Origin: Panagrolaimus kolymaensis
Lineage: Eukaryota; Nematoda; Chromadorea; Rhabditida; Panagrolaimidae
Length of the DNA stretch: 64,000 nt
NCBI GenBank assembly: GCA_028622995.1
Contig: JAJQJQ010000003.1
Coordinates: 3,410,001 to 3,474,000, forward strand
Direction: 5' to 3'
Of this stretch, positions 1 to 11,502 are shown one piece after another; position 1 is the stretch's first letter, and every line of letters begins with the position of its first letter. The translations under genes and the position numbers were made by a program. The notes under the pieces were generated by a model that did not search any database, was not told the origin of the DNA, and saw only the letters and a program-made list of their open reading frames with translations.

Positions 1-1026
1 TAAATAAACATACCAGGAATTCCAGGATTTCCTCGTCTTCCATTATCTCCTTCAAGACCAGGTTCGCCAGGAGTTCCTGGAGGACCGATTGGCCCTGCTT
101 GTCCTTCCTTTCCAGGAGTTCCAGATTTTCCTAATTTGCCAGCTTTACCAGGTGCACCAATAGCACCAGGACGTCCAGGTGGACCAGGTTTGCCTTTTCG
201 AGGACTAGAGTCTGCAGCGAGAGCATGACCTGGTGCAGGTAAGCCGGGCCTGCCTAATAATGTTATTATATAAATATTTTTATCACTCAAATAATAATTT
301 ATTACCTGGTATGCCTGGATCACCAACAGGCCCTGGAGGTCCAGGTAAACCTCTTCCATTGATCAATTTTCCTGGAAGACCAGGAGCTCCATCAGGACCA
401 GGAGGACCTGGTGACCCATCAGGTCCAGGTTTGCCAGGAGTTGCAGGGTATTTAACACATTCGCTTGGAATATCACATAATTTAGAACCACTGCTGCTTG
501 AAGTCGATGGACGACCTGGTGGACCAGGATAACCATGTTCTAAAAATAGTCGTGGTTTTTGGAAACTTTGAGGATAAAACAAAAAGCAATTACCTCCGTT
601 TTCACCTGCCGATCCTGGAGGTCCAGGTGGACCAGGAGGACAAGTTGGAACGATTCCGCAATTGCACCATTCAGGTAAATTATTATTTTGGCGCCGTTTT
701 CTTTGTGACATAACAAATTTATCAAATGGCAACAAGTTGCTTTTGGTTGAAGGTGTAAATGCTTGTTGAACTATCATTAAATCTTCCCACGCTGCATCAG
801 TTTCGGTCTAAATAAAAAATCACCATTTTCAAGAAACTATATTAAAACAAACTCGAAATTCTTGGATTGAAACAAAAACGAAATCATGGATTTCATTAAT
901 TTCAGAGTGTAATTTTGGAATTACATAGCATGCAGTAAGTAAAACAACAAAACATGCAGAAGTTGCAATGAGTACAATAATACGATCAGCATTCATGCTT
1001 GCCATCATTTCATGTATTCTGAACAT
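1..1026 (-). CDS. Cuticle collagen, 3' end beyond the window
   Basis: Secreted structural protein of the nematode cuticle. Exons on the minus strand are about 1026-853, 807-594, 539-306 and 253-1 (open at the window edge), with introns of about 45-55 nt. The N-terminus has a hydrophobic signal-anchor segment (about residues 15-35). A basic RKRRQ site follows at about residue 90, matching the subtilisin-like processing site of nematode collagens. The cysteine block [10 protein letters not shown] precedes the first Gly-X-Y run (PPGPPGPPG). A second break carries KLCDIPSEC before a long Gly-X-Y domain. The start [11 protein letters not shown] is the first in-frame ATG; a later Met in the same run is possible. 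Which of the many collagen paralogues it is cannot be told. Confidence 0.9.
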
Positions 1027-2059
1027 ATTGCATTACATTGTGATGGCTTTTAAGGCGCAGACGATGACAATTTGATTTTTTTTTCTTGCTCTGCAGGTGC
1101 CCTCGTTTTCTCTCTTTTTTTACACGGGCTGTTAAACTTTTTGATTGCATTGTATCGTATTTTTGTGTTTGCATCCATCTTTTTTTCCTTGTCGATGTTT
1201 AATTGAAAAAATGAGGAATGAAATTGAAAAAATGAAACAAATCGGTGTTTAGACACAATTTGTCAAGCATAACAAAAACAGATTTTTCTTTTTTTCGATT
1301 TTTGAAAGTAAGAAATGTTTTCATTAAAAAAAATAACTTTCAAAGAAAATATAGTAATCGCTTGAATCAAAAAACAATTTGGCAAATAAGCTGATTCAAA
1401 AGGGAAAAGGAAATTGCGTTTGACTATTTTTTTGTTCTTTCTGAATGAGCCATTGTTCGGTTGAATATAAAAATCTGGTTTTGTTACGGATCATTTTGTG
1501 GTTGAGGTCAAATCTAATTGGAACCTGATTTTTTTCTCCTTTGTTTTTACGTCATAAAAATTTCTACAAAAAACTAAAAAAAAACATTAACATTGCAAAC
1601 GCATTTCGTTAAACTCTATCACGGAAATCATTTGTTTTTTGTTGATTTGAAATCATCAACCTTGAAAAGCAGCCATTAACCCACAAGAAAATAGATATAA
1701 AACAAAAAAATCAAAACAAAAGCTGAAATTAAACTCGTTTCACTTTGATTACTCATCGTTTTGTTGTACGCCTTCTAAATTGTCATCTCCATTTGTTCCG
1801 CTAGACTTTTTTCTTATTTGACACCTATTATTAAGCAAGTTTAAGAAAAAATAAAAACTGCCTAGTACTTAGAAGTGTTCTAAGAAAGAACTAACTATAA
1901 ATAAACATGAAACGTCTCACATCACGTTCATTGTTTGTGATTCAAACAACTTTTTTATTGAAGAATCTACTTCAAAAAATAGATAAGTGGAAACGCGACA
2001 AATCCGCAATCTTCTGTGAGGCTCAGCTTTTTTATTATATTATTCATAGTTCTACAATC
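1027..2059. other. Intergenic, between divergent collagen and secreted-protein genes
   Basis: A/T-rich sequence with no credible coding exon. It should hold the promoters of both flanking genes. A TATAAATA-like run near 1896-1903 lies upstream of the plus-strand gene. Confidence 0.5.
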
Positions 2060-2693
2060 ATGAAATCTTCAAATCGAAGTAAGTTGAATATCTATTTTTG
2101 AAGCTTCCACAAAATTTGTTTTTAGGTTATTTCATTGCTGCAGCAATTCTTATTAGTGCTGTTATTACTATTGAGGCAGCTGGTGGTTTAGCTGAATTGA
2201 ATCAGCTTACCGGCGATGCACCTTATATAGGTTGGGGAAATCAAGAGCAAGCACCAGAATATTTTGCTTCATCGTTAATGAAAAGATATGGAGCTAATGT
2301 TTTTAATAATCCATTAAATGATTATGCAATGAGATATGGTGGAGGTAGATATGGTGGCTATTCAGGATATTATCCTCAATATAGATACAACGCTCCTTAC
2401 AATAGTGGCTATGGAGGTCCACGTAAGTGCTATTTTAATATTTCAAGAAAAATCAAATTTTTGCTTTAGGTTATTCTCCCCAAAATTATAATCAAGGTGG
2501 TTTTGCTTCTGGTGTCGCTCTTCAAGATGGCGACCAAGAAGTTCCATTGTCTCATCCTGTAATAGCAGCACCTATGACTCCATCCGACATTCCAGCTCCT
2601 GCTGGACCATCTGGTGTGAATAGCAATTTGAATGATGCCTTTGGAGGAACATATCAAGGAAGGGGAAATGATTGGGTTAAAACCAAAGCATAA
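2060..2693 (+). CDS. Secreted Gly/Tyr-rich protein, unknown family
   Basis: Three exons: 2060-2078, 2126-2422 and 2470-2693, joined by 47-nt introns with GTAAG donors. The spliced start reads [19 protein letters not shown], a clean signal peptide ending near IEAAGG. The mature part has an acidic/hydrophobic stretch ([17 protein letters not shown]), then a Gly/Tyr/Arg-rich central part ([19 protein letters not shown]) and a Pro/Ala-rich end ([12 protein letters not shown]). No domain is recognised. The composition suggests a matrix or cuticle-associated protein, but that is inference. An in-frame upstream ATG at 1907 was not used because it destroys the signal peptide and lies right at the TATA-like run. 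AATAAA occurs just after the stop, near 2703. Confidence 0.75.
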
Positions 2694-2782
2694 AAATTGT
2701 AAATAAAAAATATAAATATCACGAACGAAAAGCTTTATTGTTATTATGCTAAAAAAATAAAAATAAAAAAATAAAAATATTA

Positions 2783-3447
2783 TTAAAAACATCCATTTTT
2801 GGTAAATGCGTTTTCAAAAAGTTGCCATTTTGTTCGAAAAGTGGAATGATCAGAAGTTTGCGAATGTTCAAAGAAAGGGTTTCGGGTTTGTTGCAATAAT
2901 GGTAAAGGAATATAATTATTATTGCTGTTTGAAGGTGGCTGTGATTTCTTTGTTAAATCAACACATTGATCTTTTTGTTTTTGTTCCATGTTGTCTCTGA
3001 AAGTAAACGTTAAAATCAAAAACAAGATTTGTAATAAAAACTTACAGTATTTGTTCTTCAAAAGTTAAGGGCCGTTTGTATTTCGTTCTTCGATTTTGGA
3101 ACCATACCTAGAATTTGGAATAGAAAAAATATCGACGAAATATTAAGATACTTTCACTTGGGTTTCAGTCAAATCAAGCCTTTTGGCTAATTCCTTTCGC
3201 TCTTTTCCAATTAAATAAGGATTTCTATCAAATTCCTGTTTTAAAATGACTAATTGTTCTTCAGAAAAAGTGGTTCTAGGCCGTTTTGGGCGATTCAAAT
3301 CCAAAGCTTTTGGAAAAATAAGCTTTTTTATTGTTCCATCAGCAGCTAAAAAGTTTTATTTGAAAAATTTATTAAAAAAATACAGATTTTTTTACCGGCA
3401 ACTTCTAAAACTTGACAGTAATCAGGAACATCAGCCATTCTATCCAT
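2783..3447 (-). CDS. ceh-5: Vax-class homeobox transcription factor (ceh-5-like)
   Basis: Four exons: 3447-3396, 3345-3152, 3108-3046 and 2996-2783. The protein is only about 170 residues. Residues 1-15 are followed at once by the Vax-specific pre-homeodomain block (ADGTIKKLIFPKALDLNRPK, like the vertebrate pattern ending in LPKGLDLDRPKRTRTSF) and then the homeodomain (RPRTTFSEEQLVILKQEF...). Helix 3 reads ETQVKVWFQNRRTKYKR and is split by an intron after QVK. Known role of the class: sequence-specific regulator in anterior and neural patterning. The Ser/Asn/Gln-rich tail (KKSQPPSNSNNNY) has no recognised motif. Emx and Not classes were considered; the conserved block upstream of the homeodomain favours Vax. 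Confidence 0.88.
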
Positions 3448-4060
3448 AAACTTAAAGAATAAAATGCCTTATTTTTTTCTGGTCGTCGTCGTCTGGTTTG
3501 CACTTTTGACCGTTCATCTATGGCATTGCCAAAGTAAATGCGAAAATTTTACTAACAAAAGGCTGCTGCGCACTCTTCTTCTTTCCCCTTTCAAGTGCCA
3601 TTATTTTTTTCAATCTGTTTTCATTTTCATCTCTTCATTATTATTGTTTTAAAAAGTTTTACTCTTCTCTACTTTTTATTATTATTCATTTAAAAATGGA
3701 CATCTTTTTTAAGGTTAATGGAAGGAGTTTTTGAAGTGTTTAATTGCTTGCTATCTTTCTTACCAAAAACAATGAAATAAACTTACTTTTGTTTTGTTTT
3801 TTTATAAAAGGTCATAATGGTAGTGTAGATGCGCATTTTATTGAGAGAAAAAAAACTTGGAAGAAATTTGGAAAATATAAAAGAACGCAATATTAGATAA
3901 TATTTTGGATAAGAAAAAAAAGAGTTTGTTTTAGATAAATTAATGGAACCAAAAAAAAGAAGCAAAAGAGAAAAAAAACAGGATTAGATTGAAGCGATAT
4001 TGAAGATCCACCAAAAGCATTATATTTGCACACTTTTTGAAGCCTTTGACGTAAAAAAGA

Positions 4061-4579
4061 ATGTTGCTATTTTGCTTTATTTCTTTAATTTATTTTTATT
4101 CTTCTGTGATTGCCCAAAATCATGTAAATTATTCAAACACTTTGATTAAATGGGGTTGGAATTTATTTTAATGTTTCGTTTCCATTTTTTGTTTGTTTTA
4201 GAAAGACGTGAACTAAGTTGTGAAGCAAGCAATGATGGAAAGACTCCCGGTTCTTGCCGCCTTTTTTACAAAAATGACTCAATTGGTATTCCAGCAAAAT
4301 GTGAATTAATCACAAGTAAAAGAAAAAAAAACAGTCATGGCTTTTTTGTTGTAATGCATTATTATTTTTTTAGACTCTCGACAAACGTGTGATATTGATT
4401 GCAAAGGAGCTGATAGAGATTCAGTGATTTCAAAAATACCAAACAATAATCATAAATGTGTTAGATTTTATTCATATAATAGTGAAATTCAAGAAAAAAC
4501 CGGTAAATGGAATATGTGGCGTTCAGATGCATGCATGCTTGAAAAAATTTCTCTTGAAGTACATTGCGGATTTCCTTAG
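4061..4579 (+). CDS. Small secreted Cys-rich protein, orphan
   Basis: Three exons: about 4061-4153, 4201-4314 and 4374-4579, giving about 137 residues. A hydrophobic leader (MLLFCFISLIYFYSSVIAQ) is followed by a mature part with eight cysteines (for example CDIDC and HCGFP at the C-terminus), a pattern typical of disulfide-bonded extracellular proteins. No family is recognised. It ends only about 30 nt from the stop of the oppositely oriented transporter gene, so the 3' UTRs must overlap or be very short. Confidence 0.72.
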
Positions 4580-4611
4580 AAGCAAAATAAAGATTTTATG
4601 CATTTGTTTTT

Positions 4612-6413
4612 TTAAACTGAATTTGCCCTTGATGAGTTTGATGTTGTCGTTGTTTGTCTATCAAATGTACCATAAATTGGAGGATCATCTTCAGAATATT
4701 CATTAAAATTACAAGTTAGAACTAATTGTTCCTCTTCGTTCGGACTTTCGTTATTTCCAATATTTTCGGGAAGCTCATAATACAAAATAATCAGTGCAAT
4801 CGTGCTAAAATAAAAAAATTGTTTTCAAAAAGTTTTTCAAAATTAATAAACTAACGTAGGAATTGCAAATAACAAATAACTCCATCCACCAACAAACTGT
4901 ATCAACGGATAATATAAAAGATTGGTAATCATTGTGGCTAACCAATTTACAGCAACGCCACAACCAAGTGCCACACCGCTTGCATTTGGTGGAGCAAGTT
5001 CACCTGGAATAAAATAAGCCACAGGTCCAGCTCCGACATTGTATCCAATTCCAAAAAGTAAAAAGGTGAATGCAAAGCAGAGAGAAGCCCAACTTCCAAC
5101 ATTCACCATTTCAGAAACAAGGGAGAAAAATGTCATTAAATAATTAGAAGCAGCACAAACTACTAAAGTATTAATCAACAGTTTTTTTCTACCACAAGTT
5201 TCAACCAGACTTAAAGCTGGCAAAGTTAAAATTATGCTAAATAATGCACCTAAAGATGGAATGTATGGAATAAGAAATTTTGTAAACGATGCAGCTGTAA
5301 ACATTCTATAAAAAGCTGATTTATTTAAATATTTAAAGTCATAAACTTACGATGTTGAATAGGAAACAACTGCCATGCTTCCACTGAAAACTTGAGTTCC
5401 GCTAACAAGCATTCCAAGAATTACACCTTTTCGAACTTTGGAATCAGTAATCGCTTCATAAAATGAAATTTGTGTTGGAATCTTTGTTACAATTTGTTTG
5501 TATTCTGCAACAACCATATCATCATCATAATTTTCTACAGCATAATAAAACCTATTAATTATCAAAGTTAAATATAAATTTTTATGCTTGTAAAGCTGCT
5601 TACTTTATGGAATTTGCAGCTTCAGCTTTATTTCCATTTATCAAACAATAATTGGGTGAATTTGGGGTATAATAATTCAATGCAATTTGAGTTAAACCAA
5701 AAATTACTGGAACACAGAGTAACAAATGCCATGTTTGACTATCACCTAATATATTTTCTATCGAAAGAAATGCTCCAAGAGCTGAACCAGCACAAACACC
5801 AATATGGACAAAGCAACCTAAAGCACCCTAAAAGAATCCTACTTTATTTTAATTTTTTGTTATTTCTAATCTCACTTTGAGATGCTTTGGTGCCAATTCT
5901 TGAATAAAAATTGGAACCAAAGCACAGCTTATTCCAGTGTAAACACCAACAAGTAAGCGACCAATAATCAAAAATAATAAAGTGTTGAAATAAAATGATA
6001 CAAAAAACAAAAAGCTTGCAATCAATAAAATAATATTATTATATAACATTAAAGCTCGTTTAGTGCCAAAAGATTTTTCCATTTTATGCAAAAATATACA
6101 TCCAATAAACGCTCCTATAGCTTGAGTTGCAACAATGAAAGCCCTAAAATTTAAATATTAGTGACTTTAGAAGCTTACAAAAAACTTACCAAATAATATC
6201 CAAAAATCCTTTAGATAATAATATTTTCTGTTCCTTATATAAATTTTCTACTAACGCATTTTGAATTGTAATTGCTGGAACATTTAAAGCGATAATATGA
6301 TATCCAACGGGTAAAATACTCAAAGTGGATATTACAGAAATAAGTGACACTATCCTTTTTTGATTTCTAATAATTTTATTTAAATTTTCTATTTCATTTT
6401 TAATATTTTCCAT
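4612..6413 (-). CDS. Sugar-transporter-family MFS protein (SLC2/GLUT-like)
   Basis: A membrane protein of about 490 residues in six exons, with many hydrophobic segments. Family marks seen in order: loop 2-3 basic motif (HKMEKSFGTKRA), end of TM5/loop (FIQELAPKHLKGALG, matching the E-x-APxxxRGALG pattern), mid-loop TPNSPNYCL (usual PESPRYL), loop 8-9 VETCGRKKLL, and PGELAPPNASGVALG in the place of the PAELFP motif. The C-terminal tail is acidic and Ser/Thr-rich. The family moves hexoses or related solutes by facilitated diffusion at the plasma membrane. The substrate cannot be assigned because the PESPR and PAEL motifs are divergent. Confidence 0.87.
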
Positions 6414-6638
6414 TACAGAAAAAACAAAAAAACAAGTTTTACCAACAAAAAAAGGAAGAAGATACTTGAAAATAATTTAGACAGGTGCTTGCTTATATCT
6501 TTCCCTTATCAGAGCAACAAGCACTACACAAAATGTACTTTTTTTCATTTCTGCCAGTCAAAAGTTTTTGATTTCTTTGTGATTCCTTACTTTTTTTGGT
6601 CATTTGTTTTCCCGTAAAAAAACAAACATTAAATTTTA

Positions 6639-7353
6639 TTATTCAAAAACAAAATAAATGATAGTTAAAAGTAAAAATGAAGAAAGATTATAATAAAAAT
6701 TAGAAGCGCTGTTATAATATCGAGTTCCTGGACTGTAAACTTCGCGGCCTCCAGGATAATAATCACCATTAGGAAAGTCCACTCGTTCTTGAAAATTATC
6801 TCGAGGTTCTACAAAAAATTCTACCATTTCATCATTGACTTTATTGCATTCATTTCCGATGCAACAACAAAATTTTTCAATTCCATGAAGTTTAAGAACT
6901 TGACCAATAAATTGTTCTTGCATTTTTATGCCATTTGCTAAATCATATTCGAGTAACGCAGTGGATGAAGTATCGTAACATGTGGCTCGATTGTGGGAAT
7001 GTGGACAATTTACAACAATGAAAAATGCTAAAATTGAATCTTTTAAAAATTAAAAAATTGCTTTGAAACCTACGATGAAGTGGCTGCAAATTATCCAAAC
7101 ACATATAATGCGCCATTGGATTAAAGCCTCGGGTTTGAAATCTTTGCAAATCAACAGCATATTGTACCATGGCACAACCTTTATGGGGTTGAGAACATTG
7201 ACGACCAAAACCTAAATATTTCGGATTATTTTTCTTCGCTCCAATATCTTTGAATTTACCAAGACTTCGTGGACCTGCTGTATGACATCTTTCGCATGTT
7301 ACAATTTCAAAAAATAATACAATAAAAAGAAGCACACAATAAAAATAAAGCAT
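6639..7353 (-). CDS. Ly6/three-finger-like GPI-anchored protein
   Basis: Two exons joined by a short intron (about 7028-7073). A signal peptide (MLYFYCVLLFIVLFFEIVTC) is followed by ERCHTAGP, several spaced cysteines and the diagnostic end CCCIGNECN, matching the CCxxxxCN motif of Ly6/uPAR three-finger domains. A Tyr/Gly/Pro-rich linker leads to a hydrophobic C-terminus (SSFLLLTIIYFVFE) that looks like a GPI-attachment signal. Nematode relatives of this type include the ODR-2/HOT proteins, but no orthology is claimed. AATAAA follows the stop within a few bases. Confidence 0.75.
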
Positions 7354-7551
7354 TTTTTCTTTCAGAAAAACGAAATAAAAGAAAGAATCATTTGGTAAAT
7401 GACTCTTTTAAATGTTGCTTCAAAAAACTGGCATTTCATTTTTTTGAGAAAGAAAAAATCAACTTTAAAAACATTAAAAATTATGAATCACAGAACTTTT
7501 AGTAAAGAAATATTAATTTTGCCTTTTAATCATTTTTTCGAGAAGATCTTG

Positions 7552-7560
7552 TATAAAAAG
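7552..7560 (+). promoter_or_regulatory. TATA box of the proline-repeat gene
   Basis: TATAAAAAG stands 70 nt before the ATG at 7622. The same spacing recurs upstream of other small secreted-protein genes in this window (8735, 13306 and 25118). Confidence 0.6.
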
Positions 7561-7621
7561 GAAGTCAAAAGCTAATTGCAAATTATATTGACATCATTTA
7601 TTTTTTGTTGTCGTTGTCAAA

Positions 7622-8221
7622 ATGAAGTGTCTCGTTATTCTTGCAGTTTTTTTCTTTGTTGGAGCTTTATGTACTATAGAAAAGAAGGGTCGCGATCGTA
7701 AACGCCCATCAAGAGCTGCTTTCCATGATGATCCATTTCGACCTGTTTTCCCTGAAGAAGTTCAACATCAACATCATGGAGGATGGCCTAAACCTTGGCC
7801 ATCTCAAGATAAACCATGGAACTCTCCACCATCCGGAGATTGGCCACATCATGATCGTCCTGATTGGCATCATTCCCATTCTCATTCACATTCTCATTCC
7901 AACTCTAATGAAGGTTATAAACCGCCTAGACCTGATTACAATCCACCACGTGATGGTTATCAACCTCCACGACCTGACTATAACCCTCCACGTGATGGAT
8001 ATCAACCACCTCGCCCCGATTACAATCCTCCTCGTGAAAATTACCAGCCACCTCGACCAGATTATAATCCTCCCCGACCTGTTTACCAACCACCTCAACC
8101 AAATTATAATCCACCTAAGCCAAATTATTATGAACCACCACGTCAACCTGAATATCCTCCTCCTCAACATGATAATGGCTATGGCAACAATCAACAACCA
8201 CCAAACCGTGGAGGTTATTAA
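7622..8221 (+). CDS. Secreted proline-rich tandem-repeat protein
   Basis: A single-exon gene of 199 residues. A signal peptide (MKCLVILAVFFFVGALC) leads into a basic part (KKGRDRKRPSR), a Trp/Pro/His part and a His-Ser run (HHSHSHSHSHS) at about residues 83-94. Then comes a tandem 14-residue repeat, YQPPRPDYNPPRDG and variants, about four good copies decaying into YNPPKPNYYEPP. No enzyme domain. The composition suits an extracellular, possibly cross-linked structural or mucin-like protein; the His-Ser run could bind metal. Function is inferred from composition only. AATAAA lies near 8295. Confidence 0.82.
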   Translation: MKCLVILAVFFFVGALCTIEKKGRDRKRPSRAAFHDDPFRPVFPEEVQHQHHGGWPKPWPSQDKPWNSPPSGDWPHHDRPDWHHSHSHSHSHSNSNEGYKPPRPDYNPPRDGYQPPRPDYNPPRDGYQPPRPDYNPPRENYQPPRPDYNPPRPVYQPPQPNYNPPKPNYYEPPRQPEYPPPQHDNGYGNNQQPPNRGGY

Positions 8222-8734
8222 TTTGAATAAAATGGCTCCAATATTTTAAAATTTCTTTTGTAATTTTTTATTTTACGGTGTTTCCAAATATTTAATAAAA
8301 CTTTTTTTTCATGCCTGCGTTTATTAAAAAAACATAAAATTGGCCAATAAAAGTGATAACTTTGAAAACCAATATCGGCTATGTTTACTTCCTTATTTGC
8401 TGATTAAAAAAAAGAAAGTCCACCGCGATATCAGGTTTTTACGCAATCGTATGGCGCAATATCTTTTCAATTGCCCTTAGGCTCAGCAACACAATTCAAT
8501 TCAAAACCCGTCAACAATGAAAAATAAAAAAAAATAAAAGTAACCACAGAAGTACAAACGTTTGTGTCTATAAAGGTAAAACAAAAAGCTTGCAATCATT
8601 AAATCATAATGAGATAATATGAAACTGGTCATTAGTAAACATATAAAAAAATAAGCGCAGGCGTTTCTTAAACTTTTTTTTCTTCGATTTATGATTATGA
8701 CAAAATTCGAAGAAGCTAACTTTTATCTGTCATG
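8222..8734. other. Intergenic, upstream of collagen
   Basis: No exon is seen. It holds the 3' end of the proline-repeat gene and upstream DNA of the collagen gene. Confidence 0.5.
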
Positions 8735-8742
8735 TATAAATA
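8735..8742 (+). promoter_or_regulatory. TATA box of the collagen gene at 8812
   Basis: TATAAATA lies 77 nt before the start codon. The acceptor at 8800 is only about 60 nt downstream, so there is almost no room for a 5' exon plus intron. Confidence 0.5.
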
Positions 8743-8790
8743 ACTTTATCACTAATATCTGATTTCTTTCGTTCTCTTAAATTTTGGTTT

Positions 8791-8800
8791 AATCTTTTAG
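8791..8800 (+). promoter_or_regulatory. Probable trans-splice (spliced-leader) acceptor
   Basis: AATCTTTTAG ends 11 nt before the collagen ATG. A 3' splice site this close to the start, with the TATA box just upstream, is what an outron followed by spliced-leader addition looks like in nematodes. Confidence 0.5.
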
Positions 8801-8811
8801 AAGGCATTGCC

Positions 8812-10064
8812 ATGGGAACAGAGGATTTGGAAGCAAGACGGCGATATGCCGATCAACTTCGAAGGATTACTTTCTTTGGTGTTAGTTTAAGTACAGTTGC
8901 CACCATTGCAAGTGTAATTATTGTTCCTCTAGTTTATGGATATATTCAAAGGATTCAATCATCTTTGGTTACTGAACTAGAAATTTGTAGAATTGAATCA
9001 TCAAGAATGTGGAATGAATATTCCATAACTACTCAAGTAAATTATTTATTTATTCATTCACAAAATTTTATTTATATTTTATTTAAATTTAGCATATGGG
9101 AGTTAGGAAACAACCTCGTCGCCTTCGACGTCATTATCTTCCAAGTCGATATGAAACAGCTCCAGCATATGGAGGTGATAATTCTGGATATGGATCAGTT
9201 TCTACTCCTTCAGCCTCACCATATGAAGGAGATGGCGAATCAGCTCCAGTTGAAACCCCAAGGAGACCTAGCAGTGTTGATAAATTCCAACCACGTGATT
9301 ATTCTGGCATAGAACAAAGTAAATGTTGTGCTTGTGGCATGGGAGAACCTGGTGATGCTGGACCTCAAGGTCCTCCTGGAGAAAATGGTCGTGATGGTCA
9401 ACATGGTGATGATGGATCACCAGGCCCTGATGCAAGACCAGGAGATAAACCCAATGATAGCTCATGGTAAAATACAGCTAAAAAATTATTTGACTAAAAG
9501 TTGTTGATATTTTAGGTGTTTCGATTGTGCGCAAGCTCCAGCTGGTCCACCTGGTCAGCCTGGAGTTAAAGGAGAAAGAGGGCTTCCTGGTACTCCAGGT
9601 GATCATGGTTTAGATGGTCGTCATGGTGGACCTGGTTCCGCTGGACAACCAGGCCGTCCTGGTTTATTAGGTCCTCCCGGTCAAAAAGGTGCTCCAGGTG
9701 AGCATGGTAAATTGAACACTCTTCCTGGGCCACCAGGTCGTGCAGGACCTGTTGGACCTCCTGGTGCTCGAGGAGATAAAGGACCTTCCGGTAAAGATGG
9801 AAATGACGGTCGCATTGGACACGATGGACATCCTGGTGAACCTGGTAGACCTGGTCTTCCTGGAAAAGATGGCCCAGTCGGACCTCAAGGATCTGCTGGC
9901 GAACCTGTAAGTTTATTAATTTCCAATTTTATACAAAGTATTTATTTTTCAGGGCGGTGGAAATGCATGCAGTCATTGTCCACGTAAGTTTATTCACGAT
10001 TTTTATTGGTCAAGCAATAATTTAATTTAATTTAGAGCCTCGTTTGGAAAGCGGCTACAATTAA
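8812..10064 (+). CDS. Cuticle collagen
   Basis: Five exons: 8812-9036, 9093-9466, 9516-9906, 9953-9983 and 10036-10064. The N-terminus has a short cytoplasmic part (MGTEDLEARRRYADQLRR), a hydrophobic signal-anchor (about residues 20-45) and a basic processing region (RKQPRRLRRHYLPSR). Cysteine blocks flank the triple-helix segments: CCACGMGEPGDAGPQG before the short Gly-X-Y run, CFDCAQAPAGPPGQPG before the long one, and ACSHCPQP near the end. This matches the group of C. elegans collagens ending in C-x-x-CP. It is head-to-tail with the collagen at 11503. Expression is probably moult-linked, which is known for the family and not visible here. Confidence 0.93.
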
Positions 10065-11490
10065 TAATAGATTACAAAATTTTGATAAAAAATAACAAAG
10101 TGATTTAGAAATTATTCTCAACTGTTTGTACATAGTTCGTTTTTCAAAATGTTGCAATTATTTTCTTTCTTCCTCATGCAAATTAAACATTTGTGACCGC
10201 GTTAGATTTTAATAAAATATAAATTTTTATTAACCAATGAAAAGTTACTCATAAAATCTCTTAAAATAATAAACTTTTATAAAACCAGAATTAATCGAAA
10301 TAAACCCTTTTATAAACAATAAAATCTAACATAAAAAAACATTTGTCAAACATTTAAAACTTGTTTTTTGTCTGCAAACAAATAAAGATATTTTTTTATT
10401 AACTTTTACGAACGGCTCTCCGTATCGGAGTTAATCTTCTTCAACAAAAGAGATGGGTTTTAATCCATTTTACTGACATCCGTGTAAAAAAAACATTTCT
10501 TGCGAACATGTGCAATTTTGTTTCATCGTTTATTTTAACACAATAGTTTGATATTAAAAAAGCAAAAAATATCAAAAGGTTCAAACTTTATTTTCAATTT
10601 ATTTAATTTTCTTTTCTCCAAGCATTAATGAATTGCAAATATTTAACATATACTTTAATATTCAAAACCACAGGAAATTATAGCGATCAAAGTTTTATAT
10701 TTTTAGCAACGTTTTCATAAGCTCGCATTCTCTGTGTAAAATGAAAAATTTTATTTTAATTCTTATGATATTACGATTTCATTATCCAAAGATTAACTTT
10801 TTTTAGGTTATAACACTTTACTTTTTGCAAAGTTTTAAAAATGTTGTTTATTTTCAGATCTTCGTTACGTTTCATTGCATGTTTCACTTTTTAGTAGTTG
10901 TAAATTAATTTTTGGTTTCTACAACCTTTTGAGCCAAAAAAATGCAACATCAAAACAAGCTTTAAATTTTTACGTTTTTGACCTTTTACGATTGCTAAAA
11001 TTGCAAAATACGTTACATTGTAAAACGCTTTTTTCTAGTTTTTTTTTCGTGGTATAAATTTTTGGCCACCATCTTACAAAATCATTAAGTCATAAAAAAA
11101 CTTGTTTAATCTGACATAGTTAACCATTGATAAGCATAGTAATTTTCCGGTTTAAATGTCGCATCATCTCTCGATTTTCTCATTAAATCCAAAAAGGAGT
11201 GACACGATTGCTCCCAAACACACGGCAGCAAATCAAGCCATGCATGCGCGTTAAAACGAAAGGAAAACAACAACGGATATATAGCAGCTATCAATAAAAT
11301 AAAAATCGTCCTTGTGTCTTGTCTTGCATTGATAAACAGGTCTTTTTAAACAACAAGTTACATATATCATCAAACATAGAAATGAAGAACAAAGATGGAG
11401 TTATATATATTGCTGTTTATCTTGGAGACGATATCGCCAGTTGCAAACATTTTTTTATTTTGAGTAGTGATTTTTATCTTTTCATTTTTT
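10065..11490. other. Intergenic between two collagen genes
   Basis: A/T-rich, with no coding exon supported. A TATATA-like run near 11276-11282 may serve the next collagen, whose 5' leader probably lies in 11300-11500. Confidence 0.45.
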
Positions 11491-11499
11491 TATTTTTAG
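11487..11499 (+). promoter_or_regulatory. Splice acceptor just before the collagen ATG
   Basis: A T-rich tract ending TTTTTAG stops 3 nt before ATG 11503. It could be a spliced-leader acceptor or the end of a 5' UTR intron. Confidence 0.45.
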
Positions 11500-11502
11500 A
11501 GC

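Noticed and set aside
1907..2059. Upstream in-frame start for the Gly/Tyr-rich gene
   Set aside because: It buries the signal peptide and sits directly beside the TATA-like run; the ATG at 2060 is better.
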